28,966 nt of DNA from CAZZKE01 sp964655005. Lineage in GTDB: Bacteria > Pseudomonadota > Alphaproteobacteria > Rhodospirillales > JABHCV01. The stretch is from the NCBI GenBank assembly GCA_964655005.1, contig CAZZKE010000038.1, forward strand, positions 1 to 28,966, written 5' to 3'. Each line of letters starts with the position of its first letter. Within the stretch, counting starts at the first letter, position 1. The notes beneath the pieces were generated by a model. The model saw nothing but the letters and a program-made list of their open reading frames with translations, was not told the origin of the DNA and ran no database searches. The translations under genes were made by a program, and so were the position numbers. Positions 1 through 7,620 of this stretch are shown one piece after another.

Positions 1-1333
1 GCCATAATTCACGCGCCTTGATACGTTTTGAAACGGCACCGTCGGTGCGCCGGATCAGTTCCCAGTCGCCGTCTTCCAGGACCTTTTTCAGGAATCCGTC
101 GGTAATTCGCACGGTATTATTGGAATTTTGCCCGGAAACCGTCAGATAGGCTTCGGAATCCCAGTCCGTATTGAATACCGGGAAGGCTATTTCGGTATAG
201 CCCTGTTTGGCGAACTGTATCACCCGTTGCACATAATTTTCCGGAATCATGGCGGCGCGGGCGGCCAAAATGGCGGTCTTCAGGTCTTTGTTCCTTTTCG
301 GGTCGAAGCGCCACGAGGCATCTTCGGCGGGTTTTTTGTCGTCGTCGCCTTGCCGCTGGCAGGCCTGCATGATGGTGTTCATGTGAACCTCGGTTACCCG
401 CGATCCGGTGACCAGGGCGGCTACTTTCTGTTCTTCATGTACTTTCCAGCCAATGAATTCCTCGATGTCGGGATGGTCGATATCGACGACGACCATTTTG
501 GCCGCCCGCCGGGTGGTGCCGCCCGATTTGATGGCCCCGGCGGCGCGGTCGCCGATTTTCAGGAAACTCATCAATCCGGATGATTTGCCGCCTCCTGAAA
601 GGTTTTCGTCCTGGCCGCGGACGCCGGAAAAATTAGAGCCGGTGCCGGAGCCATATTTGAACAGGCGGGCCTCGCGCACCCACAAATCCATGATGCCGCC
701 ATCGTTGACCAGATCATCGCTGACCCCCTGGATGAAGCAGGCGTGCGGTTGAGGATGTTCGTATGCCGACTTGGAGCGAACCAGTTTGCCGGTGCGGAAA
801 TCCACGAACGAATGGCCTTGGGCCGGACGATCGATACCGTAGGCCCAGTGCAGGCCGGTATTGAACCATTGTGGGGAATTGGGGGCGCCGACCTGACAGG
901 CCAGCATATAGCGCATCTCGTCGAAATAGGTGCGGGCGTCGGCTTCGCGGTCAAAGAAACCGGCCTTCCAGCCCCAGTATGTCCAGGTTCCGGCCATGCG
1001 GTCAAAAATCTGCTTGGCCGAATTTTCTCCCGATGTCCGTTCGCTGTCGGCAAGTCCGGCCATGGCCTTTTCATCGGCAGTGCGACGCCACAGCCACGAC
1101 GGCACGTCCTTTTCCCTGACCGTCTTCAATTTGGCCGGTACGCCGGCCTTGCGAAAGTATTTTTGCGCCAGCACATCACAGGCGACCTGCGACCACGCCG
1201 CCGGTACTTCCATTCGGTCCTGGCGGAAGACCACCGAGCCGTTCGGATTGCGGATTTCACTGGCCGTGTGGCGGAATTCGATTAAATCGTATGGTGATTC
1301 GGATTTGTTTGTGAACAGACGAGTGAGTCGCAT
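1..1333 (-). CDS. nrdJ: Vitamin B12-dependent (class II) ribonucleotide reductase, N-terminal part, cut by the window edge
   Basis: The enzyme reduces ribonucleotides to deoxyribonucleotides using adenosylcobalamin, in the cytoplasm, without needing oxygen. I translated the minus strand from ATG at 1331-1333 and found an uninterrupted frame of 444 codons to the window edge. It begins MRLTRLFTNKSESPYDLIEF and contains the family blocks VPSWLWRR, GTWTYWGWK, NSPQWFNTGLHWAYG, PHACFIQGVSDDL, EARLFKYGSGTGSNFS, KSGGTTRRAAKMVVVDIDHP and LTVSGQNSNNTVR. These match the long alphaproteobacterial NrdJ form of about 1200 residues, so roughly two thirds of the gene lies outside the window. PHACFIQ probably carries one of the redox cysteines. 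An in-frame stop near 1360 limits upstream extension, and GGGGG precedes the ATG. The promoter appears to lie about 210 bases upstream with candidate NrdR boxes. Confidence 0.95.
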   Translation of the reverse strand, partial: MRLTRLFTNKSESPYDLIEFRHTASEIRNPNGSVVFRQDRMEVPAAWSQVACDVLAQKYFRKAGVPAKLKTVREKDVPSWLWRRTADEKAMAGLADSERTSGENSAKQIFDRMAGTWTYWGWKAGFFDREADARTYFDEMRYMLACQVGAPNSPQWFNTGLHWAYGIDRPAQGHSFVDFRTGKLVRSKSAYEHPQPHACFIQGVSDDLVNDGGIMDLWVREARLFKYGSGTGSNFSGVRGQDENLSGGGKSSGLMSFLKIGDRAAGAIKSGGTTRRAAKMVVVDIDHPDIEEFIGWKVHEEQKVAALVTGSRVTEVHMNTIMQACQRQGDDDKKPAEDASWRFDPKRNKDLKTAILAARAAMIPENYVQRVIQFAKQGYTEIAFPVFNTDWDSEAYLTVSGQNSNNTVRITDGFLKKVLEDGDWELIRRTDGAVSKRIKARELW

Positions 1334-1965
1334 GAAGCCCCCAATTGGCCCAGATTGTTATTGTCGGGCCGGTATCCGCTTGGCGCGGACAACGACCGGT
1401 GTCCATCAGAAGCCCCAGGCTTGGAATTTTCCCCCTTGAGCTCGTTCGTTCAGAGGCGGCATGGCCGCCAAAGCCCCGTATCCGGCGCCGCCGCCATGCA
1501 GCGTATCCAACAAAAGCCACTACATAGCGTATCTACCCAGGATCGAGGCACAAAATGTAGTTTAAGGATCGAAGGGACGCAACAGGATTTCCGGATGAAA
1601 GGATAAAAAAAATTATAAAAATAAATTCGGGTTGGCTAATTTGGAAATGATTCCAGTACATTCCGGGGGTGCGTTCAGGAGAACCATGAGTGCGCAAGTA
1701 AATTACCCGGGCGGCGTCATTGGTTAACCGGCTTTTTCCGGGGAAAAGGCAAACGGGCGCGTGTTTGCTGGGGTTGGCGGCGGATGGGCTGCCCCGGTAT
1801 GGTTAACAACGGCGGAACCGCTGTTAAAATTGCAGCCGGCGAATCCCGCAAAACGATTACAGATATCTGGACCTCGCAGACCGCAAATGCCATATTTGCG
1901 CCACATGATTCCGCTATCCCTGAATGTTCCGGTCTGGCTTGCCGGTATTCGAACAAGAGGCGCAA
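1334..1965. other. Divergent intergenic region between nrdJ and the NDUFA12 gene
   Basis: This 632-base stretch separates the leftward nrdJ from the rightward NDUFA12 gene. Small open frames exist but none has recognisable protein sequence. The part near 1510-1585 holds the candidate nrdJ promoter and NrdR boxes. An A/T-rich patch lies at about 1605-1625. A run of pyrimidines followed by purines near 1730-1750 can form a short hairpin but has no T tract. I see no tRNA, riboswitch or repeat here. Confidence 0.6.
1515..1582 (-). promoter_or_regulatory. Candidate nrdJ promoter with a tandem pair of NrdR boxes
   Basis: Two 16-base segments, AGCCACTACATAGCGT (1515-1530) and GCACAAAATGTAGTTT (1548-1563), match 11 and 12 of 16 positions of the NrdR-box consensus as I recall it (acaCWAtATaTWGtgt). 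Their starts are 33 bases apart, close to three helical turns, as expected for paired NrdR boxes. On the minus strand, TTGCGT (1577-1582) and TACATT (1554-1559) make a possible -35/-10 pair with a 17-base spacer, and the -10 falls inside the second box. A repressor there would block transcription of nrdJ. The matches were scored by eye. Confidence 0.45.
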
Positions 1966-2322
1966 ATGAAAATCAGCACGGTTCTTACTATCTGGTTCAA
2001 GGGCGAACTGGTCGGCACGGATATATTTTCCAATCGCTACTATCGTTCGAAAGGGGCTAAGTTGAATAACAGGGAACGCCGCTGGGTACTTTATAAAGGC
2101 GATAACGATGCCTCGTCGGTACCGCCGGAATGGCATGCATGGCTGCATCACACATGTGCGGCGCCGCTGTCCGAAAGGGCCGCCGTGATTGCGGACTGGC
2201 AGCAGGAACATCGGCCCAATCCGACCGGCACCGCCGCCTCGTACCTGCCGTCCGGCCATGATTATCAGGGTGGGCACAGGGCGCCCGCCACGGGTGACTA
2301 TCAGCGCTGGACACCCGAGTAG
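1966..2322 (+). CDS. NADH:ubiquinone oxidoreductase accessory subunit, NDUFA12 (B17.2) family
   Basis: This 118-residue protein belongs to the small NDUFA12 family, an accessory or assembly-linked subunit of respiratory complex I shared by Alphaproteobacteria and mitochondria. The family signature is the block ERRWVLYKGDNDASSVPPEW followed by HAWLHH, with the N-terminal TIWFKGELVGTD and a late YLPSGHDYQGGHR segment. An upstream in-frame ATG at 1924 exists, but ATG 1966 (MKISTVLTIWF) fits the family and has AAGAGG at 1955-1960 just before it. It probably heads the rightward cluster with the MlaD-like genes; a 24-base gap separates it from the first. The family assignment is firm, the exact role in complex I is inferred. 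Confidence 0.9.
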   Translation: MKISTVLTIWFKGELVGTDIFSNRYYRSKGAKLNNRERRWVLYKGDNDASSVPPEWHAWLHHTCAAPLSERAAVIADWQQEHRPNPTGTAASYLPSGHDYQGGHRAPATGDYQRWTPE

Positions 2323-2346
2323 TCCCAGAGGACAGAAGCTTAGGCA

Positions 2347-2874
2347 ATGCAGGTATCCGAGACTAAATCGATTATTGTCGGCGGGGTAGTGGTGTTGGCG
2401 CTCGCCTTGGTATTTGCATCAATTTCCGGCAAACGGGAACTGGCGACCGGTCCCGGTCCCGGAGAATACCGGATCAAGGCCATGTTCAACAGGATCGACG
2501 GTCTTCTGGAGGGCGATGAAGTACGGTTGGGCGGCATCAAGATCGGCGCGGTCACGACCCAGGCCCTGGACAAGGATTACCGGGCGATTATCGGCATGGA
2601 CATAGCCAGCGATGTGAAGCTGCCAATCGATACCTCTGCGGCGATCCACACAGACGGCCTGTTCGGATCAAAATTTGTTATCCTGGAACCCGGTGGCGAG
2701 GAAGACCTGCTGGCCCCCGGAGACATGATTACCTTCACCCAGGACGCCATGATAGTCAGCGACTTGCTCGATCAGATTATCGCCCAGGGTGAACGTACGG
2801 CAAGGGAATCGGCGGCGGACCGGAAAAAACTAAGGGCCATCGAAAAAGCCATGGCGAAGGAAGGATCTGATTGA
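2347..2874 (+). CDS. mlaD: MlaD/MCE-domain lipid-transport protein, first of a tandem pair
   Basis: This 175-residue protein has one N-terminal membrane anchor (about residues 8-26, IIVGGVVVLALALVFAS) and a single MCE domain of about residues 40-120. The domain shows the typical IDGLLEGDEVRLGGIKIG and GLFGSKFVILEPGG segments. In the Mla pathway, MlaD forms a hexameric ring in the inner membrane and passes phospholipids between the MlaFE transporter and a periplasmic carrier. No mlaE, mlaF, mlaB or mlaC lies nearby, so partners must be encoded elsewhere. Its C-terminal tail (about residues 140-175) is charged and helix-prone and is not shared with the next gene product. The TGA stop overlaps the start of the second copy. 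Confidence 0.85.
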   Translation: MQVSETKSIIVGGVVVLALALVFASISGKRELATGPGPGEYRIKAMFNRIDGLLEGDEVRLGGIKIGAVTTQALDKDYRAIIGMDIASDVKLPIDTSAAIHTDGLFGSKFVILEPGGEEDLLAPGDMITFTQDAMIVSDLLDQIIAQGERTARESAADRKKLRAIEKAMAKEGSD

Positions 2875-3332
2875 AGATGGGCAGGAACGCCATTGAAACC
2901 GTTATGGGCGCGGTCGTGCTGATGATGGCCGTGATGTTTATGTATTTCGCTTATACGACGGCCGAAATCAGGACCGTTCAGGGCTATAACGTCTCTGCCG
3001 CCTTTTACAAAATAGGCGGGCTGAACAAGGGCAGCGATGTACGCATCAACGGCATCAAGGTCGGCACGGTGACCAAACAGAGCCTGGACCCCGAAACTTA
3101 TGACGCCGTCGTCAGCATGTCGATCAAGTCCAATATTAAATTGCCGGTCGACACCACGGCGGCGATCGCCAGCGAAGGCATCCTTGGCGGCAAGTATGTG
3201 CGGCTGGAACCGGGAACGAAAAAAACCTATATCGCCGATGGCGGATCCATCACCAAAATCAAGGATTTCAAATCGCTGGAAGATCAGGTCGGAAAAATTA
3301 TCTTTCTGGCCACCGGTTCCGGTGAAAACTGA
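2871..3332 (+). CDS. mlaD: MlaD/MCE-domain lipid-transport protein, second of a tandem pair
   Basis: This 153-residue protein repeats the layout of its upstream neighbour: an N-terminal membrane helix (about residues 8-27) and one MCE domain with IGGLNKGSDVRINGIKVGTV, DTTAAIASEGILGGKYV and LEPG. The tail ends SLEDQVGKIIF, the usual ending of short alphaproteobacterial MlaD proteins near aat, so this is probably the ancestral copy. The start is uncertain. TTG 2871 overlaps the previous stop and sits 5 bases after AAGGA (2861-2865); ATG 2877 is in frame but 11 bases away. The two proteins are similar but clearly diverged, so the duplication is not recent. They may form a mixed ring, which is inference. 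Confidence 0.85.
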   Translation: MKMGRNAIETVMGAVVLMMAVMFMYFAYTTAEIRTVQGYNVSAAFYKIGGLNKGSDVRINGIKVGTVTKQSLDPETYDAVVSMSIKSNIKLPVDTTAAIASEGILGGKYVRLEPGTKKTYIADGGSITKIKDFKSLEDQVGKIIFLATGSGEN

Positions 3333-3343
3333 AACCGCTGGCC

Positions 3344-4099
3344 GTGTCTGAACAATCAGCGCAATCCTGGAATCCCGAGCGCTACGAGCGTAATGCCGGA
3401 TTCGTAGCCGATCTGGGCGCCCCGGTGTTTGATCTTCTGGCGCCGGTTGCCGGCGAGCGCATCCTTGATCTGGGTTGCGGTCACGGCAAGCTGACCCGTA
3501 AATTTGCCGCCTCAGGGGTCGACGTTATCGGCGTGGACTCAAGCGAACAGCAGGTCGCCGCCTGCCGAAAACTGGGGCTTGCGGCGCGGGTCCTGAGCGG
3601 CGAAAACCTGGACTACGACAATGAATTCGACGCCGTGTTCTCCAACGCCGCACTGCATTGGATGAAACGGGCCGATCGCGTTATCGCCGGGGTTTTTCGC
3701 GCCCTGAAACCGGGCGGACGCTTTGTCGGCGAAATGGGCGGGACGGGAAATTGCAAACAGGCGACCGATGCTCTGGTCAATGCCCTGGCGAAGCGGGGAA
3801 TCGATGCCGGGCCTTTGTGGCCCTGGTATTTTCCTTCGGCGGAAGAGTACTCGGGCAAACTAAAGGCGGCCGGTTTCCGGGTCGATCAAATTGAACTGAT
3901 TAACCGCCCTACGCATTTACCGGGAGATTTGATCGGCTGGTTCGAGACCTTTGGCGAAAGCTTCTTATCCGGTATTCCGCCGGCGGAAAGGACGGAACTG
4001 CTGACCGAGGTGTGCAACGATCTGGCGCCGACGCTTAGGGATGCCTCGGGGCAATGGGCGGTGGATTATGTGCGCCTCAGGTTCAAGGCGGTCAAGTGA
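3344..4099 (+). CDS. Class I SAM-dependent methyltransferase, substrate unknown
   Basis: This 251-residue cytoplasmic protein has the Rossmann methyltransferase fold. Motif I is ILDLGCGHGKLTR (about residues 40-52), the acidic end of strand 2 is VIGVDSS, and the motif IV-V region reads FDAVFSNAALHWM followed by ALKPGGRFVGEMGG. The pattern resembles the trans-aconitate/UbiE-like branch, but nothing visible fixes the substrate. It starts with GTG at 3344, 11 bases after the second mlaD stop, and its own stop overlaps the GTG of the DUF2155 gene, so it is co-transcribed with envelope genes. A role in lipid or envelope metabolism is only suggested by position. Confidence 0.85.
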   Translation: MSEQSAQSWNPERYERNAGFVADLGAPVFDLLAPVAGERILDLGCGHGKLTRKFAASGVDVIGVDSSEQQVAACRKLGLAARVLSGENLDYDNEFDAVFSNAALHWMKRADRVIAGVFRALKPGGRFVGEMGGTGNCKQATDALVNALAKRGIDAGPLWPWYFPSAEEYSGKLKAAGFRVDQIELINRPTHLPGDLIGWFETFGESFLSGIPPAERTELLTEVCNDLAPTLRDASGQWAVDYVRLRFKAVK

Positions 4100-4485
4100 C
4101 CGGGCGGATACTGCTGTTGTCCGCCGCCTTGCTGACATGGGGCCGTGGCCAGGCTCTGGCCGAGCCTTACGACACGGCGGTTTTGCAGGGGCTGAATAAA
4201 ATCACGGCGCGGGTTTCGACGATCAATGCGCCGGTAGGTGATTCCGTTACTTTCGGGGTGCTGGAAATCATCGTGCGGACCTGCGACAAGCGACCGCCGG
4301 AAGATCCACCCGAAAGCGCCGCTTTTCTGGATATCTGGGAAGTCCAGCAGGGCGAACCGGCGGTCAGCATTTTCCGCGGCTGGATGTTCGCCTCGTCACC
4401 GGCTTTGTCGGCCCTGGAACATCCGGTATATGATATCTGGGTGCTTGATTGTAAAAACATGAAGCCGCAGGAATCCGAAAAATAA
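4096..4485 (+). CDS. DUF2155 secreted protein
   Basis: This is a 129-residue protein of the DUF2155 family, common in Alphaproteobacteria and of unknown function. It has a cleavable signal peptide (VTGRILLLSAALLTW, probable cleavage after ALA near residue 22), so it is exported. The conserved core reads ARVSTINAPVGDSVTFG, LEIIVRTCDKRPPEDPPESA, AFLDIW, FRGWMFASSPALSALEHPVYD and IWVLDC; the two cysteines may form a disulfide. The frame opens upstream at 4054, but GTG 4096 overlaps the methyltransferase stop (GTGA) and gives a proper signal peptide, so I chose it. It lies 28 bases from the convergent aat stop. Confidence 0.85.
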   Translation: MTGRILLLSAALLTWGRGQALAEPYDTAVLQGLNKITARVSTINAPVGDSVTFGVLEIIVRTCDKRPPEDPPESAAFLDIWEVQQGEPAVSIFRGWMFASSPALSALEHPVYDIWVLDCKNMKPQESEK

Positions 4486-4513
4486 CACCCGAATAGCGCC
4501 CGGAGGAGTCTTT

Positions 4514-5203
4514 TCACTGCCCGGTGGGATGTCCGCCGCTCAAGACATCTTCTATTGCCTTGTTCAACGGCTCCCGGGCCGGATTCAGGGGGAATTCACC
4601 GTCACTCGAAAGCGCCTCGCCGAGTCGTAACAGATAGTGCCTGGCCGGAATTTCAATGGCCCCGAATCGTTTCAGGTGCGGCGTCACGAACTGGGTGTCG
4701 AGCAATTTGGCGCCACCCAACCGAAGCCGCGCGACCAGGTGAACCAGGGCCACCTTGCTGGCGTCGGCGACACGCGAGAACATACTTTCACCGCAAAACG
4801 CACCCTTGAGCGATACCCCGTACAGGCCGCCGACCAGTTCGCCCTCCAGCCTGCATTCAACGCTGTGGGCCAGCCCCAGATGATGCAGGGCGCTGTAGGC
4901 GTCGATAATCTGGTCGTTGATCCAGGTCCCCTGATCTTCCCTGGGGGTTTCGGCGCAGGCCCTGATTACGGCGTCGAAATCGGTATCGGTCGAGACCTCG
5001 AAATGGCCCCGGCGGACAATTTTCTTCAGGGATCTGGGAACATGAAAGTTATCAAGAGGCAGGATGCCGCGCATTTTCGGATCAACCCAGAAAATACCCG
5101 GATCGTCGCGGCTTTCAGACATCGGAAATATGCCCGCGGCATAGGCCCTGACAAGGATTTCCGGGGTCAGTACATGTGATCCTGGTGTCGTCGTGTGGCT
5201 CAT
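4514..5203 (-). CDS. aat: Leucyl/phenylalanyl-tRNA--protein transferase
   Basis: The enzyme transfers Leu or Phe from charged tRNA to proteins with N-terminal Arg or Lys, marking them for ClpAP degradation under the N-end rule. The 229-residue product shows the family blocks AYAAGIFPMSES, FWVDPKMRGILPL, HFEVSTDTDFDAVIRAC, TWINDQIIDAYSALHHLG, HSVEC, VGGLYGVSLKGAFCGESMFS, ASKVALVHLVARL and LLDTQFVTPHLKRFGAIEI. The frame opens at 5263, but that start would lie inside accC. ATG 5203, 7 bases after the accC stop, gives the usual length. It is the last gene of the aroQ-accB-accC-aat operon. Confidence 0.95.
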   Translation of the reverse strand: MSHTTTPGSHVLTPEILVRAYAAGIFPMSESRDDPGIFWVDPKMRGILPLDNFHVPRSLKKIVRRGHFEVSTDTDFDAVIRACAETPREDQGTWINDQIIDAYSALHHLGLAHSVECRLEGELVGGLYGVSLKGAFCGESMFSRVADASKVALVHLVARLRLGGAKLLDTQFVTPHLKRFGAIEIPARHYLLRLGEALSSDGEFPLNPAREPLNKAIEDVLSGGHPTGQ

Positions 5204-5210
5204 TAGGGGA

Positions 5211-6554
5211 TCATTTATCGAGGCCGACGAACTTCTCCAGCCAGTGAATATCGTAATCGCCATTGACGAAATCGACTTCCGACATCAGGCGCTGATGTAG
5301 CGGCAACGAGGTGTCAAGCCCGTCTATGACGTACTCACCCAAGGCCCGTCGCAGACGCATCAGGCATTCGTTTCGATTGGCGCCATGGACTATCAGCTTG
5401 GCGATCATGCTGTCGTAATGGGGCGGTACCGTATAGCCGGAATAAATCGCCGAATCGACCCGGACGCCCATGCCGCCGGGGGCGTGGTAATCGCCGATGG
5501 TTCCGGGTGCGGGTACGAAGGTCTCCGGGTGTTCGGCGTTTATCCGGCATTCGATAGCGTGACCGGAAAAACGAATGTCTTCCTGCGTGTAACCCAGTGG
5601 CGCCCCGGCGGCGATACGAAGCATTTCGCGGACCAGGTCCAGCCCCGTTATCATTTCCGTGACCGGATGTTCTACCTGCAGTCTGGTATTCATTTCGATG
5701 AAATAGAATTTACCATTTTCATATAAATATTCGACAGTTCCAGTGCTTCTATAACCTAACTTACGAACGGCGTTTGCGGTAATGGTGCCGATTTCCCGGC
5801 GTACATTGTCGTTCAATGCCGGCGACGGGGCTTCTTCCAGTATTTTCTGGTGGCGCCGTTGCAGGGAACAATCGCGCTCGCCCAAATGGACGACATTTCC
5901 GAAACCGTCGGCGAGAATTTGAATTTCCACGTGGCGGGGCCGGGTCAGGTACTTTTCCATGTAGACTTCGCCGTTGCCGAAGGCGGCGGCGGCTTCGCTC
6001 TTCGCGGTTCTGATCGCCTCGCCAAGATCTTCGGCGCAATTGGCCAGCTTCATGCCACGCCCGCCACCGCCGGCAGAAGCCTTGATTAGCACCGGATAGC
6101 CGATGTTTTCGGCAATGGTCAAGGCGCTGTCGTTATCTTCGACCGCACCGTCGGAACCCGGCACGACCGGGATGCCGGCTTCCATGACCGCTTGCTTGGC
6201 GGCTATTTTATCGCCCATCAGGGCGATGTGTTCAGGTTTCGGTCCGATAAAAGTGAAACCGTGTTCTTCGACCTTGGTCGCGAATCCGGCATTTTCCGAA
6301 AGGAAACCATAGCCCGGATGAATGGCGTCGGCGTTGGACAGGGTAGCCGCCGTCAGAATAGCGGTTTCATTCAGGTAGCTGTCTTTCGCGGGGGGCGGAC
6401 CTATGCAAATGCTTTCATCGGCCAGTCGCACGTTCATGGCGTTGGAATCCGCCGTCGAATGGACAGCCACGGTTCGAATGCCCATCTCACGGCAGGCCCG
6501 CTGAATGCGAAGCGCGATTTCGCCCCGGTTGGCGATCAGGACCTTTTCAAACAT
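5211..6554 (-). CDS. accC: Acetyl-CoA carboxylase, biotin carboxylase subunit
   Basis: AccC carboxylates the biotin on AccB with ATP and bicarbonate, the first half of malonyl-CoA synthesis for fatty acids. The 447-residue protein has the three expected domains. The N-terminal domain starts MFEKVLIANRGEIALR. The ATP-grasp domain carries MGDK (lysine 116) and the glycine-rich loop KASAGGGGRGM (158-168), with EMNTRLQVEHPVTE (287-300) at the active site. The C-terminal domain includes GHAIECRINAE. Length and motifs are typical and no key residue is missing. It starts 6 bases after accB stops and is 7 bases ahead of aat. Confidence 0.98.
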   Translation of the reverse strand: MFEKVLIANRGEIALRIQRACREMGIRTVAVHSTADSNAMNVRLADESICIGPPPAKDSYLNETAILTAATLSNADAIHPGYGFLSENAGFATKVEEHGFTFIGPKPEHIALMGDKIAAKQAVMEAGIPVVPGSDGAVEDNDSALTIAENIGYPVLIKASAGGGGRGMKLANCAEDLGEAIRTAKSEAAAAFGNGEVYMEKYLTRPRHVEIQILADGFGNVVHLGERDCSLQRRHQKILEEAPSPALNDNVRREIGTITANAVRKLGYRSTGTVEYLYENGKFYFIEMNTRLQVEHPVTEMITGLDLVREMLRIAAGAPLGYTQEDIRFSGHAIECRINAEHPETFVPAPGTIGDYHAPGGMGVRVDSAIYSGYTVPPHYDSMIAKLIVHGANRNECLMRLRRALGEYVIDGLDTSLPLHQRLMSEVDFVNGDYDIHWLEKFVGLDK

Positions 6555-6560
6555 CGGGCA

Positions 6561-7019
6561 TTACTCGATTATCATCAACGGTTCGCCGAATTCCACCGGT
6601 GTCGCGTTGCTGATGAATATCCGCGAAACCTTGCCGGCGCGGGCGGCCTTGACCGGGTTGAATACTTTCATGGCTTCGATCAGCACCAGCGTATCGCCTT
6701 CGTCGACCTGATCGCCGATTTTAACGAAGGGCGGCTCGTCGGGCTCGGCCGTGGTGTAGACCGTTCCGACCATGGGCGATACGACGACGCCGGGGTGTTC
6801 GCTGTGGTGATCTTCGCTGTCCGACAGCTCGGGGGCGGCGACCGGGGCGGGGACGGCAATGGCGGCGGCGACCTGTTTGCTGTTTTTTGACACGCGCAGG
6901 TGCCAGTCGCCGGCCCCGTATTCGATTTCGCTTAAACCGGTTTCATCGAGCAAACCGGCCAGTTGCCGCACCAGTTCGGAATTAATTTCGTTCTTCGATG
7001 TGGTTTTCTTATCTACCAT
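6561..7019 (-). CDS. accB: Acetyl-CoA carboxylase, biotin carboxyl carrier protein
   Basis: AccB carries the biotin that shuttles carboxylate from AccC to the carboxyltransferase. The 152-residue protein has an N-terminal region (1-45), a Pro/Ala-rich flexible linker (about 50-75), and a C-terminal biotinyl domain opening VVVSPMVGTVY. The biotinylation motif is EAMKV (115-119) with lysine 118 as the attachment site. The insertion before the motif (AEPDEPPFVKIGD) is the usual bacterial thumb. It starts with ATG at 7019, 19 bases downstream of the aroQ stop. Confidence 0.97.
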   Translation of the reverse strand: MVDKKTTSKNEINSELVRQLAGLLDETGLSEIEYGAGDWHLRVSKNSKQVAAAIAVPAPVAAPELSDSEDHHSEHPGVVVSPMVGTVYTTAEPDEPPFVKIGDQVDEGDTLVLIEAMKVFNPVKAARAGKVSRIFISNATPVEFGEPLMIIE

Positions 7020-7038
7020 ATTTGAATATCTACCAACG

Positions 7039-7476
7039 TTATTTGAGTATTTTTTCCGCGGCGTCCAGCGCCATCTCGTATCCGTAACCGCCGAATCCGC
7101 AGATCATCCCACGGGCCGCTTTGGAAACATAGGAATGATGCCTGAATTGTTCCCGCTTGTGGATATTCGACAGGTGAACTTCAATAACCGGCAAGCCGCA
7201 GGACAGCAGGGCGTCCAGCAGGGCGACCGAGGTATGGCTGTAAGCGCCGGCGTTAACGATGACAAGGTCGAACGCGCCCCTGGCCTGCTGAACCCAGTCG
7301 ACCAGTTCGCCTTCCGTATTGGTTTGCCGGAATTCGACCGCCATCCCCATGCTTTCGGCCCTGGCCCGGCAGGCGGCTTCGATGTCGGCCAGGGTCTGAT
7401 CGCCGTATATATCGGGTTCGCGGGTTCCCAGCAAGTTAAGGTTAGGCCCGTTGAGGACCAGAATTCTTGAGGTCAT
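7039..7476 (-). CDS. aroQ: Type II 3-dehydroquinate dehydratase
   Basis: The enzyme removes water from 3-dehydroquinate in the shikimate pathway. The 145-residue product is the standard type II length. It has NGPNLNLLGTREPDIYG, with the catalytic arginine (R19) and tyrosine (Y24), INAGAYSHTS-type block at 74-83 reading VNAGAYSHTS, EVHLSNIHKRE with H101, and the ending GFGGYGYEMALDAA. The open frame runs upstream to 7803, but that part overlaps thiS antisense and is unlike the family; ATG 7476 gives the canonical MTSRILVLNGPNLN start. It heads the operon with accB, accC and aat, and diverges from thiSG. Confidence 0.96.
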   Translation of the reverse strand: MTSRILVLNGPNLNLLGTREPDIYGDQTLADIEAACRARAESMGMAVEFRQTNTEGELVDWVQQARGAFDLVIVNAGAYSHTSVALLDALLSCGLPVIEVHLSNIHKREQFRHHSYVSKAARGMICGFGGYGYEMALDAAEKILK

Positions 7477-7620
7477 GGTGTTCCCGGAATCGTCAGCCAA
7501 TGTTTGGGAAATTGTATAACACGCACCGGAGGGGACTGTAACAAAGACTTTATATGTGTTTTTTTTAGGGCCGATCAGGAGCATACTCGGGCGATGTTTT
7601 ATCAAGGAACGGTATTGCCA

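Noticed and set aside
128..1285. Rightward open frames at the window start
   Set aside because: The minus strand reads as NrdJ without interruption from 1333 to the edge, which explains these plus-strand frames.
1334..1546. Cobalamin riboswitch in the nrdJ leader
   Set aside because: The conserved GCCACTG B12-box is not seen on the minus strand in this leader, although nrdJ needs B12.
7477..7620. TPP riboswitch ahead of thiSG
   Set aside because: I looked for the CTGAGA and ACCCTTTGAACCTGAT-type blocks and did not find them. The region only shows A/T-rich promoter-like sequence.
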